DNA of 34,043 bases from contig CAJXIY010000026.1 in the NCBI GenBank assembly GCA_913054495.1, positions 1 through 34,043 of the forward strand. The letters are read 5' to 3'. Origin of the DNA: an uncultured Gammaproteobacteria bacterium. GTDB taxonomy: Bacteria > Pseudomonadota > Gammaproteobacteria > Pseudomonadales > Pseudohongiellaceae. Within the stretch, counting starts at the first letter, position 1. The number at the start of each line of letters is the position of its first letter. Under the pieces are notes generated by a model that had not been told where the DNA came from, searched no databases, and was given only the letters and a program-made list of their open reading frames with translations. Both the position numbers and the translations under genes were made by a program. This document shows positions 1 through 8,560 of this stretch, piece after piece.

Positions 1-1348
1 CCTTATAAACATCTACATAGTCTCTATAATCTATCTCAGATGCTACAAGCTCATCATAATGTTGTTCTACTTGATAATGTTGGTAGATTTCAGAAATCAT
101 AGCTAATGATGTCCCCATCACATTAGCGAGGTCGAGAGGATTTACATCTTTATTCATTAGCCTCTTACCGGCGTACCTATGTCTTATCGAATAGTGTGTA
201 AAGCCTTGCCCCAACCACCCTAAACGCTTCTTAGCGGTTTTCCATTGGCTATTGAACGAATTTATTGGTTCACCTTTGTTAATTCCTCGATTATTTATAG
301 CTTCGGGATGGACGAAGAGATATTCCCTATCACCTGTAATTCCTAGGCTCTCATAAAATCTTTTGAGCCTTTCTAAGGTATGAACCCAATATTGGCTAGC
401 GGTAGCAGTATAGATATGATTTTTTTCGTTTCGTTCCAGCAAAAGCATCAGGTTTCCATTCGCGTTTTGCTTTCTCTTAATATCGCGCATCCGAATAGCG
501 TTGTTTATATTTTGAAAAGGACGAATTCCGGTATGCTCCAAAGTCTCAAGATAGCAATAGTAGAGATAGGCGTATCTCTGTTTAGAGGTTTTTACATGTT
601 TATATTTCCCTCTCACATAATTAAGCAATTCCGTATATTCGCTTTTGTTGAATTCGGGTCTTCTCCGCTTCCTTAACTCTTGTGGCGGGTTTTGAATAGT
701 TGGGGGGATGAATCGTTCACCTTTGTGTTGAGCAAATCTAAAGATAGAGCGTAGGACAGTATTCTGTCTGCTAATTGTGGCGGGTGCATAAGGCTCATCT
801 CTTTTAGCTGACTCTCCTTCTCTCCAATTCTTAAATTCAGCTATGTCTCTCGTATTAATTTTATGAATTGGTTTCTTGTCGTATGGAGGTCGAGAGAAAA
901 AAGGACTTAATACATTATCTAAAGCTGAGTTAATGGTGCTCAGGCTCCCTTTATTCCACAAGCCGTTCCCACCATCTATATCTTTTGATTTTTTGTAGGC
1001 AGGAGTTTTTCCAGTCGTGAGGAGTTCTTGATTGGCTAGCGTCTTTTCGCTGGCATATTCTTGAAATTGAATTGCGAAATCTAAAAGCGAAGGCTCTTCA
1101 GAAGGCAACCCATCGTCAAATCTACGTCTTATATTTTCTGCTAATTCCTTGCCCTTATTATAGGCTTCATTTTCTGATTTACGGTCATCTGGTTTGTAAG
1201 GCATCTTGAGAGAACGAACAACTTGCTTCTTTTCTGGCAAATTGAGTCTTAAAGCCCAAGTTAGCTTATCGTTATGTGCGCGAACGAAGATGTACGCATT
1301 AGACGTACCCAACTCTATTGGAGGAACTTTTGTGTATCTGGACGGCAT
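1..1348 (-). CDS. Tyrosine recombinase (island integrase), 3' end cut by the window edge
   Basis: A site-specific tyrosine recombinase that would integrate or excise a mobile island. The ATG at 1346-1348 opens a frame of about 449 codons that is still open at base 1. The frame is bounded upstream by a TAG at 1400-1402. The N-terminal part resembles the arm-binding/SAM-like region of phage-type integrases. Catalytic boxes are visible: TGIRP (Arg about residue 276, codon 521-523), HYSIRHRYA (Arg about 389, codon 182-184) and the nucleophile Tyr in EIYQHY (about 422, codon 83-85). The usual first His of box II is Tyr, which is common in this subfamily. The gene starts only 143 bp from the 3' end of tRNA-Arg, the classic island layout. 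The region is clearly AT-richer than the rest of the window, indicating foreign origin. A later ATG at 1202-1204 is possible but would drop conserved N-terminal sequence. Confidence 0.9.
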   Translation of the reverse strand, partial: MPSRYTKVPPIELGTSNAYIFVRAHNDKLTWALRLNLPEKKQVVRSLKMPYKPDDRKSENEAYNKGKELAENIRRRFDDGLPSEEPSLLDFAIQFQEYASEKTLANQELLTTGKTPAYKKSKDIDGGNGLWNKGSLSTINSALDNVLSPFFSRPPYDKKPIHKINTRDIAEFKNWREGESAKRDEPYAPATISRQNTVLRSIFRFAQHKGERFIPPTIQNPPQELRKRRRPEFNKSEYTELLNYVRGKYKHVKTSKQRYAYLYYCYLETLEHTGIRPFQNINNAIRMRDIKRKQNANGNLMLLLERNEKNHIYTATASQYWVHTLERLKRFYESLGITGDREYLFVHPEAINNRGINKGEPINSFNSQWKTAKKRLGWLGQGFTHYSIRHRYAGKRLMNKDVNPLDLANVMGTSLAMISEIYQHYQVEQHYDELVASEIDYRDYVDVYK

Positions 1349-1363
1349 AAATTGGTCTATCTT

Positions 1364-1443
1364 GTGTCCTACTTGTGTCCCATGCCGGCCCAAGATAGAC
1401 TAATTTAAGGCTAATTTCAACCGTGTCCTACTCCGTGTCCTAC
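1364..1443. repeat. Two pairs of GTGTCCTAC direct repeats, candidate integrase arm sites
   Basis: GTGTCCTAC occurs exactly at 1364-1372, 1423-1431 and 1435-1443, with a near copy (GTGTCCCAT) at 1375-1383. The copies form two pairs with 11-12 bp spacing, one pair just upstream of the integrase start and one nearer the tRNA. Both pairs lie inside a 9-bp inverted repeat, AAATTGGTC (1349-1357) and GACCAATTT (1462-1470). The position between integrase and tRNA fits arm-type recombinase or excisionase binding sites. That role is inferred from layout only. Confidence 0.5.
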
Positions 1444-1491
1444 GATATTTGCTGTTTTTTTGACCAATTTTGTTTGAAGGGGTAGTAATAA

Positions 1492-1530
1492 TGGTGCCCC
1501 GAAGAGGATTCGAACCTCTGACCTGCCCCT
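1492..1530. other. Probable island attachment site in the tRNA-Arg 3' half
   Basis: The integrase lies directly beyond the tRNA 3' end, so recombination most likely occurred in the 3' part of this tRNA (T arm to anticodon loop). The exact core cannot be fixed because the other island end, which should carry a direct repeat of this segment, is outside the window. Confidence 0.4.
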
Positions 1531-1568
1531 TAGGAGGGGGCCGCGCTATCCAGCTGTGCCACCGGGGC
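1492..1568 (-). tRNA. tRNA-Arg (anticodon CCT)
   Basis: A 77-nt cloverleaf folds on the minus strand. The acceptor stem is GCCCCGG paired with TCGGGGC. The anticodon stem is GCCCC/GGGGC around the loop CTCCTAA, giving anticodon CCT, which reads AGG codons. The T arm is AGAGG-TTCGAAT-CCTCT. The 3' CCA is encoded (TGG at 1492-1494 on the plus strand). The gene's 3' end faces the integrase, so it is the probable island attachment site and has been kept intact after integration. Confidence 0.95.
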
Positions 1569-1687
1569 ATATACGACAGCGGCGAAGTATATCATGACGT
1601 CCATTAGCTTCAGTATTATTACAGACCAGAACCGGGAGTTATGTTAGCGTTTCGTTTTTGGCGCTACGTCAGTTGGGAATCAGGTTT

Positions 1688-2146
1688 ATGCAGGACATGC
1701 AATGGAGCTGCCTGGAATTCGGCAGCTTGTCTGGGGAGCTTCTCTACGCTGTCTTGCAACTGCGGACAGCTGTGTTCGTAATTGAGCAGAACTGCGCTTA
1801 TCAGGACATGGATGGCTATGACCAGGCGGCAGTGCACGTGACGGGACATCTCGATGGCAAACTTGTCTGTTATGCGCGGCTGCTGCCCCCTGGCTCGAAG
1901 TACGCCGGTGCCAACATCGGCCGGGTCATCACCGCAATGAAATTCCGGGGCGGTGGCTATGGCCGCCAGTTGATGAGCGTCGCCATCAAATATTGTCACC
2001 AACATTTCTCGGGTGATGCCATCACCCTGTCAGCGCAGCAGCAGCTGGAGGATTTTTATCTGTCTATGGGGTTTGTTACCGTTTCCGAGCCCTATATGGA
2101 AGACGGCATTCCCCATATTGAAATGCTGATGAATTGGCCAGGATAA
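1688..2146 (+). CDS. elaA: ElaA-family GNAT N-acetyltransferase
   Basis: A small cytoplasmic GNAT-fold acetyltransferase using acetyl-CoA; the physiological substrate of ElaA is not established. The protein (152 aa from ATG 1688) matches ElaA along its length: the N-terminal LQLRTAVFVIEQ and YQDMDGYD stretch, then the IGRVITAMKFRGGGYGRQL acetyl-CoA loop (motif A, about residues 80-100), and the C-terminal FYLSMGFVTVSEPYMEDGIPH block characteristic of the family. An in-frame TTG at 1658 would add ten residues. ATG 1688 or 1697 agrees better with the usual length of about 150 aa, and an AGG lies just upstream of each. It is the first chromosomal gene to the right of the tRNA. No operon partner is seen, because putP is convergent. 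Confidence 0.88.
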   Translation: MQDMQWSCLEFGSLSGELLYAVLQLRTAVFVIEQNCAYQDMDGYDQAAVHVTGHLDGKLVCYARLLPPGSKYAGANIGRVITAMKFRGGGYGRQLMSVAIKYCHQHFSGDAITLSAQQQLEDFYLSMGFVTVSEPYMEDGIPHIEMLMNWPG

Positions 2147-2184
2147 GGCTCGACCTCCAAACCGCCGGCAAAATATGAAGCAGC

Positions 2185-3657
2185 CTAGGACTGCGCTGTT
2201 AGGCGCACCGCAGCATCGTACTGCGCCAGGGTGGAGGGTTTGGTTTCCGGTCGCAGCAGACTAATGCCGACGATGGCGAGGGATGACAGCAGAAAACCCG
2301 GCACGATTTCGTACAGATCGAATATGCCGCCACTGAGATTCGACCAGATCACAACGGTAATTGCACCCAGTAACATACCGACAACCGCCGACAGTGCCGT
2401 CATTTTCCGCCAGAACAGGGAAAACACGATCAGCGGGCCGAAGGCGGCACCGAACCCGGCCCAGGCATAACTCACGAGGTCCAGCACCCGGCTGTCGCGA
2501 TCGCTGGCAATCAGCAATGCCACCAAGGCAATGATCACCACGGCTCCTCGACTAACCGCCAACAGCTCTGCGTCTGATGCCCCCGGCCGGACGAACACCC
2601 GATAAAAATCTTCGCTGATTACACTCGATGAAACCAGTAGCTGGGAGTCGATCGTGGACATGATTGCAGACAAGATCGCGGCGGTAATAACGCCGGCCAC
2701 CCACGGATTAAAGAGGCTCTGACTCAGAGTGATGAAGACTGTTTCCGGATTCACCAGAGGTGCATCCGCAAAATAGGCGATGCCCGCCAGGCCCGTCGCG
2801 ACCGATCCCAGTAACACGAAAATCATCCAGAGCATGGCGATACGGCGCGCCGACACCAGTTTCGCCGGCGACTCTGCCGCCATGAAGCGGGCCAATATAT
2901 GGGGTTGGCCCACGTAGCCCAGACCCCAGGCCATGAGTGAAACGAAGCCCAACAGTGTCAACCCGCTGAACAAAGAGGTACTGCCGGGACTCACGGCGCG
3001 CATCTGCTCGGCCAGGGCCGACACCCCACCGGCGTCGCTGATCACCGCCGCCGGGGCAATGATGATTGCCGCCAGCATCAATATGGCCTGGAAGGCGTCG
3101 GTCCACACCACCGCGAGGAATCCACCGACGAAGGTATAGCCGACAATGATAAACGCCCCGGCAAGCAATGCGGTGGAGTATTCCATACCAAAACTATTTT
3201 CAAAGAGTATGGCACCACCGACAAGCCCGGATGCGGTATAAAAAGTAAAAAACAGCAAGATCACAAACGACGATGAGACTCGAAGGATTCGGGTCTTATC
3301 GTCGAATCGATTCTCGAAGTAGTCAGGCAGGGTCAATGAATCGCTTGCATGGGCACTGAAAACCCGCAGCGGTTTGGCGACAAAATACCAGTTGCAGTAG
3401 GCCCCGATAATCAGTCCTATACCGATCCAGATCTCGCTGATTCCGGACAGGTAAATAGCGCCAGGCAGCCCCAGTAAGAGCCAGCCACTCATATCCGATG
3501 CACCGACGCTAAGAGCCGTCACCACCGGACCCAGCTTCCTGCCGCCGAGGATATAATCTCCCAGATTATGCGTACGCTTGTAGGCTTTAACACCCACATA
3601 CAGGATGAGCAGCAGATAGGCTACAAACGTCACCAGTAAGGGTGTATTGAAAGTCAT
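2185..3657 (-). CDS. putP: Sodium/proline symporter PutP
   Basis: An inner-membrane sodium:solute symporter (SSS family) that imports L-proline with Na+. The 490-aa product is close to the usual PutP length of about 500 and is hydrophobic throughout, consistent with 13 membrane segments. The motif GASDMSGWLLLGLPGA places Asp55, Ser57 and Gly58 at the positions known for Na+ and proline binding in the E. coli protein, and Arg40 is also present. The STIDSQLLVSSSVISEDFYR block matches the second Na+-site region (TM9). There is no putA in the window. The ATG at 3655-3657 is followed upstream by a short repeat shared with the proB 3' flank. The gene is divergent from the SufR-like regulator at 3988, so the 330-bp gap may hold regulatory sites for both. 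Confidence 0.95.
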   Translation of the reverse strand: MTFNTPLLVTFVAYLLLILYVGVKAYKRTHNLGDYILGGRKLGPVVTALSVGASDMSGWLLLGLPGAIYLSGISEIWIGIGLIIGAYCNWYFVAKPLRVFSAHASDSLTLPDYFENRFDDKTRILRVSSSFVILLFFTFYTASGLVGGAILFENSFGMEYSTALLAGAFIIVGYTFVGGFLAVVWTDAFQAILMLAAIIIAPAAVISDAGGVSALAEQMRAVSPGSTSLFSGLTLLGFVSLMAWGLGYVGQPHILARFMAAESPAKLVSARRIAMLWMIFVLLGSVATGLAGIAYFADAPLVNPETVFITLSQSLFNPWVAGVITAAILSAIMSTIDSQLLVSSSVISEDFYRVFVRPGASDAELLAVSRGAVVIIALVALLIASDRDSRVLDLVSYAWAGFGAAFGPLIVFSLFWRKMTALSAVVGMLLGAITVVIWSNLSGGIFDLYEIVPGFLLSSLAIVGISLLRPETKPSTLAQYDAAVRLTAQS

Positions 3658-3659
3658 TA

Positions 3660-3685
3660 CTTAATCAGAGGCTCCCTAGGGAAGG
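3660..3685 (-). repeat. Short palindrome-containing interspersed repeat, copy A
   Basis: On the minus strand GGAGCCTCTGATTAAG (3675-3660) is preceded by the palindrome CCCTAGGG. An identical 16-mer with palindrome CCTTAAGG lies at 26894-26909. The palindrome differs by a compensating base pair between the copies, as expected for a repeat under structural constraint. It ends two bases before the putP start codon. Confidence 0.4.
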
Positions 3686-3886
3686 TTCCATATAACGCGG
3701 CTGCGGGGACTATTCTGTCCGTGCCATGCTAACGCAAAGCTGGATTTATTGGGAATAATCATTCCGGTGCAGCGCCCCAGTGCAGGCACTGCCGCGAATA
3801 CAGAAGCTTCGCTCCCGTCCACTGGATTTTACCGTGATGTGATATGTTCCAGCAATTGTCTCTTCAAGCTCCTTAATCATATTATT

Positions 3887-3946
3887 AAAGTGTTTACTTT
3901 ATTATAGTAGCTTTGAAGCAACGACATTAATTAAAGTAAATACTTT
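3887..3946. promoter_or_regulatory. Paired operators AAAGT-N4-ACTTT
   Basis: Two inverted repeats with identical half sites are seen: AAAGTGTTTACTTT at 3887-3900 and AAAGTAAATACTTT at 3933-3946, starts 46 bp apart. The second ends 41 bp before the GTG start of the winged-helix regulator at 3988. The spacing and perfect half sites suggest that the regulator binds here as dimers and controls itself, perhaps also putP. The binding protein is inferred from position. Confidence 0.6.
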
Positions 3947-3987
3947 GTGTATATTGCCGATAGTTTAAAGACCCAAGGATTTAGCCT

Positions 3988-4641
3988 GTGGAATTGTCCA
4001 GAAGCCAACAACAGATCATGCATCATCTCAAGATGCGAGGTCCACAGTCTGTAAAAATCCTTGCAAAACAGCTAGATATGACAACAATGGGGGCCCGCCA
4101 GCACCTCGCAGACCTACAGCAGAAAGCGTTTGTGAACCAGACCCGAGAAGCGAGGCAGACCCGTGGCCGGCCCGTCCATCTGTGGAAGCTTGCCAAAAAA
4201 GGGCACCAGCAGTTCCCGGATACCCATTCACAGGTGAGCCTCGAACTCATCGACGTCATCAGAAGCAGATTCGGCGAAGAAAGCCTCAATCAACTTATCG
4301 ATCAGCGCAATGCGGGCATAGCGGATCACTACCAGGGGGAACTCGATGCCAGTGGCGACAAACTCGAAGACAAGATCACCCGTCTGTGCGAGTTGCGTAG
4401 CGCCGAAGGCTACATGGCAGAAGTAAGATTGCTCCCGGAAGGCTGGCTGTTGATTGAAAACCACTGCCCCATCTGTGCCGCCGCAGAATCGTGCCAGCAA
4501 TTTTGTCGTTCTGAACTGGCGATGTTCCAACATTTATTCACAGGCCTTGCCGCGGTAGATCGAGTTGACTACCTGCTAGCCGGCGCGCGACGATGCGCCT
4601 ACAAGATCACGCCAGGCCCTGCTGCGCCCGGGTCTGAGTGA
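3988..4641 (+). CDS. SufR-like winged-helix regulator with C-terminal cysteine cluster
   Basis: A predicted DNA-binding transcription factor of the COG2345/SufR-like group. Residues about 5-70 form a winged helix: the recognition helix is in the TTMGARQHLADLQQ region, followed by the TRGRPVHLWKLAKKG wing. The C-terminal part carries Cys160, Cys163, Cys169, Cys173 and Cys203 in the arrangement HCPIC...FC...RRCAYKI. This is the pattern that holds an iron-sulfur cluster in SufR, so redox, iron or NO sensing is likely but not proven. The start is GTG at 3988 with AAGGA eight bases upstream. Two matched inverted repeats lie within 100 bp upstream, suggesting autoregulation. No suf or isc operon is in the window, so the target genes are unknown. 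Confidence 0.85.
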   Translation: MELSRSQQQIMHHLKMRGPQSVKILAKQLDMTTMGARQHLADLQQKAFVNQTREARQTRGRPVHLWKLAKKGHQQFPDTHSQVSLELIDVIRSRFGEESLNQLIDQRNAGIADHYQGELDASGDKLEDKITRLCELRSAEGYMAEVRLLPEGWLLIENHCPICAAAESCQQFCRSELAMFQHLFTGLAAVDRVDYLLAGARRCAYKITPGPAAPGSE

Positions 4642-4831
4642 TGCGTTACAGCGGCGGCGCCTTACCGCCCGAGACAGCTGGCGAAGCCCTTAAATTTACA
4701 GCCCAGCAAAGCCAAACTCTGCTATGATGAGCGGCTGTAATACAGGCCTATAGCGGCCCGAATCAACCACTTTAAACCTCTCCATCGCCGCATAATCTGC
4801 AGGCACACAGGCAACCTTCAGTGATACGACG

Positions 4832-6211
4832 ATGCGAAGCAATACTCTAAAAATACTCGCCGCTGCTGCCCTGCTCGCGCTCATCGCCTTGGCCGTAATG
4901 CCTAAAGTTGTCGGTGTGGGCATTGAGGACGCCACTGTTACTAATCTGGTAGACCTGCTCCCTCTCGAGGCGCGAGATCAAATCACAATCACCAACAACC
5001 GCTTTGACGGTGGTTGGTTCAGCAGTACTGCGGTGATGGATATTGCGTATTCGCCGTTGGGGGCTATGCTCGGTGCGCTGCCGATTACCGCCCAGATTAT
5101 CCTCGATATTCAACATGGACCGATTCTGTTCACTCCCAATGGTCTCGAGTTTGGGCTCGCCTACGCCCAGATTATTCCGAAACTACGCAATGTCGAACTC
5201 GAATCGGCTTTGTCACAACTACCATTTGACCTTCCCAGCATCGACATAGGTCTACTCGCCGGATTCGATCAGTTCCTGCGCGTAGGCCTGGAAGTGGCAC
5301 CGATAAATTACAGCGACTCCCAGGGTCACCTGTTGTTCGACGGCTTGTCTGGTAGCTTTGTGAGCCATGGGGATAACTCGGCAGAGTTCTCCCTGTCAGT
5401 GGGAAAACTTGAGGCGCAGGAGAATGGTTCCACCATAGGCTTTACCTTGTCAGGCATAGAGTTGACCAGTAGGACCAGCCAGTTAAATGACGTGCTGGCG
5501 CCGAGCAGTGCTATCCTGACTATTCCCCGAATCACCAGCGACACCCCCTATCCTTTCACCGTCGATGGCATTTTAGTGGAGTCTCGCCTGCAGACCTCGA
5601 CGTCAGGGGCGGCCCTAACCGATATATACCAGCGCCTGGAGGTCGCCAGTATCGACAGTGAATTTCCTCTCAAGTCAATTTCGTGGACCAGCGAAATCAA
5701 TGAGATTCAAAATGATTTGTTCCAGCGTTACTACGACTTACTGACAAACCTGCAGACTCAAATCAGTTTCCCTTCCAGCCCTGACACCGCCGGCACCCAA
5801 ATGAATCGGCTCAGCCAGGAACTGATGCTGGTGCTGGTGCAGAATCGACTGGTGTTCAATAATCGAATTGCAGCCAATGCCTACGATGGAGATCACAGCT
5901 TCGATCTCAGCATCAGCTGGAACGGTCTCCCCGAACTCGACAGCATTACTGGTCTCAATATGCGTACGGCGATCGACGCCCTCACCGTGAAACTGGACCT
6001 ATCCCTCGATCTGGCAGCAATCATGAGAAGCCCCGCTGCCGAAATGGTCGACCCCTACGTACAGCAGCAATACATCAGGATCGACAACGGCAGAATACTA
6101 TTGAATGGCTCTGTCGAAGATGGCGAGCTTGTACTCAACGGGGAGCATTCCCCTGGATCAATTATTTTAGCGCGCCTCGGCGACGCTCCTCTATCACCAC
6201 AATGTCATTAA
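4832..6211 (+). CDS. DUF945 family envelope protein (YdgA-like)
   Basis: A 459-aa protein with an uncleaved-looking N-terminal hydrophobic segment (residues about 7-26, [19 protein letters not shown]) followed by a long, mostly beta-rich region. This is the layout of DUF945/YdgA proteins, which are exported or inner-membrane anchored and of unknown function. The family-typical stretch [17 protein letters not shown] is present at about residues 56-72. Family members are usually about 480-500 aa, so this one is essentially full length. Its stop codon overlaps the start of the ygiQ-like gene (ATG 6202) by ten bases, which indicates translational coupling. No biochemical role can be assigned from sequence. 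Confidence 0.75.
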   Translation: MRSNTLKILAAAALLALIALAVMPKVVGVGIEDATVTNLVDLLPLEARDQITITNNRFDGGWFSSTAVMDIAYSPLGAMLGALPITAQIILDIQHGPILFTPNGLEFGLAYAQIIPKLRNVELESALSQLPFDLPSIDIGLLAGFDQFLRVGLEVAPINYSDSQGHLLFDGLSGSFVSHGDNSAEFSLSVGKLEAQENGSTIGFTLSGIELTSRTSQLNDVLAPSSAILTIPRITSDTPYPFTVDGILVESRLQTSTSGAALTDIYQRLEVASIDSEFPLKSISWTSEINEIQNDLFQRYYDLLTNLQTQISFPSSPDTAGTQMNRLSQELMLVLVQNRLVFNNRIAANAYDGDHSFDLSISWNGLPELDSITGLNMRTAIDALTVKLDLSLDLAAIMRSPAAEMVDPYVQQQYIRIDNGRILLNGSVEDGELVLNGEHSPGSIILARLGDAPLSPQCH

Positions 6212-8358
6212 CTTCATCCCAGCGAGATCGTAAGCTCAAGCAGACAGATTCACCACCGAAGCTGTATGCCCAGCCTAAATACTGGGCAGAGTGCTTTGGC
6301 ACGGCACCCTATCTGCCCATGTCCCGTGAAGAGATGGATGCCCTGGGCTGGGATAGCTGCGATATCATTATCGTTACCGCAGACGCCTATGTAGATCACC
6401 CCAGTTTCGGCATGGCGGTGGTTGGCCGCGTACTCGAAGCGCAGGGCTATCGCGTGGGCATCATCTCGCAACCAAACTGGAGTGGCGCGGAGGCATTCAA
6501 GGCGCTGGGGCAGCCGAATTTATTCTTTGGCGTCACCGCCGGCAACATGGACTCCCTGATTAATCGCTTCACTGCCGACCTGCGCAAGCGTAGCGATGAT
6601 GCCTACACCCCAGGCGGTGTCGCCGGCAAACGACCCGATCGTTCGGTGATTGTCTACAGCCAACGTTGTCGCGAAGCCTACTATGACACCCCCATTGTGA
6701 TCGGCGGTATAGAGGCCAGTCTGCGCCGAATAGCCCAATATGACTACTGGAGCGACGCGGTGCGGCGCTCAGTTCTTATCGATTCAAACGCGGATATTCT
6801 GCTGTTCGGAAACTCCGAGCGGGCCCTGGTCGAGCTCGCCCACCGCGTCGCCGGCGGTGAGTCCATCGCGGACCTCTGGCAGCTCCGCGGCACCGCCATC
6901 GTCAAGAAAGAGCTGCCTGCGAACTGGACTGAAATCGACTCAACCAGAATCGACTGGCCGGCTAAGATTGACCAGATACCTAACCCTTACGATTTTCACA
7001 ACAAGCCAGCGCAACAGCGGCAAGACACCGGCACGGAAGTCAAAGAACCCGCCTTATCAGCCGTAAGAATCATTCCCCTGCCCTTGTAACGCAAGGCTGA
7101 ATTCGATCCGCGGACAAGCTATATTCGCCTGCCCTCTTTTAATAAAGTGACAAATGACCCCGCTCTGTACGCCCACGCCTCCCGCATACTGCACCAGGAA
7201 GCAAATCCCTATAACGCGAAGACGCTGGTACAGAAGCACGGCACCCAGGAGGTCTGGGTTAACCCGCCGCCAATTCCCCTGACCACCGATGAGATGGACT
7301 GGGTGTTCGATTTACCTTATCAACGCAGACCACATCCCAGTTACGGCGATGCCAGGATTCCAGCCTACGACATGATCAAGACTTCGGTGAATATCATGCG
7401 AGGTTGTTTTGGTGGTTGTACATTCTGCTCGATTACCGAGCATGAAGGCCGCATCATTCAGAGCCGCTCGGAAGCATCGGTGCTACGGGAGATTGAAAAA
7501 ATACGCGACCAGGTCCCAGGCTTCACCGGCACCATCTCCGATCTCGGTGGTCCCACCGCCAACATGTACATGTTAAATTGTAAATCGCCGAAGATTCAAA
7601 AGACCTGCAAGCGATTATCCTGTGTCTATCCGAGTATCTGTCAGCACCTGAAGACGGACCATAGCGCCACCACCCAACTCTATAAAAAAGCACGGGCCGT
7701 ACCCGGGATCAAACGCGTCGCCATCGCTTCTGGTTTGCGTTACGACCTGGCGCTAAAAGATCCCGAATATATCGAGGAATTGGTGACTCACCATGTTGGC
7801 GGTTACCTGAAAATCGCACCGGAGCACAGCGAGCATAAGACACTCTCGAAAATGATGAAGCCCGACATCTCCAGCTATGATGAATTTAAGCGCCTGTTCG
7901 ACCAATTTTCCCGCAAGGCAGGAAAAGAACAATACTTGATACCCTACTTTATTGCCGCTCACCCAGGCTGCGATGAAGAAGATATGTTGAATCTCAGCCT
8001 CTGGATAAAGCAAAAGAATTTCCAACCGGACCAGGTACAGACGTTTTACCCATCGCCGATGTCACTGGCTACCGCGATGTATTATTCGGAAAGAAATCCA
8101 CTGCAGAAGGTACGGTATAAGAGCGAGAAGTTGAGTGTTTGCAAAGAACTGAAGCAGCGACGCCTGCAGAAAGCATTCCTACGTGTTCACGATGAGAAGA
8201 ACTGGCCCATGCTGAGACAGGCGCTACATAAACTGGGCAGATCGGACCTGATTGGAGACAGCGAAAGGCATTTGGTTCCAGCCGCAGGGCAAAAACACGG
8301 TCAAAAACCCAGACAGGGGGCAGGAAAGAAGAAGAAAAACAATCGCCGTGGAAAGTAA
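6202..8358 (+). pseudogene. ygiQ: YgiQ family radical SAM protein, interrupted by an in-frame TAA
   Basis: The two open stretches 6202-7089 and 7147-8358 lie in the same frame and together make one YgiQ protein of 718 codons (E. coli YgiQ is about 740 aa). The N-terminal half has the family blocks [18 protein letters not shown] and [20 protein letters not shown]. The second half has the radical SAM cluster motif CFGGCTFC (Cys codons at 7405, 7417 and 7426), [14 protein letters not shown], and a Lys/Arg-rich tail. The only interruption is TAA at 7087-7089, in the variable linker. The reading frame continues without a break on the far side ([17 protein letters not shown]), so this is a single substitution rather than an indel. 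The second half has no ATG or ribosome-binding site at its beginning (the first candidate is GTG 7147). It could be a nonsense mutation, a base-calling error or read-through. The gene is coupled to the DUF945 gene upstream. YgiQ function is not established. Confidence 0.85.
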
Positions 8359-8494
8359 TCGGGCTTGAGTATTGACGGCGAGACGGGAAGGTAAAAACTC
8401 TAGAGCACCTCACAGGCAAATTACTGTAACGTTCGTTCCTGTACTGCGGCTTCCGGGTTACTGCATTAGCTCCCCCATTGGAGTAGCTGCTTTG

Positions 8495-8557
8495 CACTAT
8501 TTGATAGAGTAATACTAATGCAAGAACGAGTAACACTGCGGCGATAGGCCCGGCCAC
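8495..8557 (-). other. Possible detached transmembrane segment of the AAA ATPase
   Basis: Directly after the ATPase stop TAG (8561-8563), and in the same frame, the sequence encodes a strongly hydrophobic run, GPIAAVLLVLALVLLYQIV, about 19 residues and typical of a membrane helix. GspA/ExeA-type ATPases often have such a helix after the AAA domain. The frame then continues into sequence antisense to ygiQ, so where coding would end is unclear. It could be a separate small protein starting at GTG 8557, or the lost tail of the ATPase. Confidence 0.3.
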
Positions 8558-8560
8558 AGA

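Larger units (their letters stand above)
3658..3987. other. putP / regulator divergent intergenic region
   Basis: A 330-bp gap between two divergently transcribed genes. It holds a 16-bp element (3660-3675) repeated elsewhere in the window, two AAAGT-N4-ACTTT inverted repeats (3887-3900 and 3933-3946), and the AAGGA ribosome-binding site of the regulator (3975-3979). The right half is AT-rich and promoter-like. No coding frame is supported. Confidence 0.6.

Noticed and set aside
380-676. Plus-strand frame of 98 codons in the first 700 bases
   Set aside because: It is antisense to the integrase, whose conserved catalytic motifs show which strand is coding.
4695-4728. TTTACA and TATGAT as a promoter for the DUF945 gene
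   Set aside because: The spacer is 22 bases, too long for a normal sigma-70 promoter.
7057-7239. Frameshift as the cause of the ygiQ break
   Set aside because: Both halves are in the same frame and sequence on either side of TAA joins smoothly, so a substitution explains it and no indel is needed.
8069-8557. 162-codon minus-strand frame covering the ygiQ 3' end
   Set aside because: Beyond its first 20 or so residues it is antisense to conserved ygiQ sequence; only the hydrophobic start is kept as a possible tail of the ATPase.
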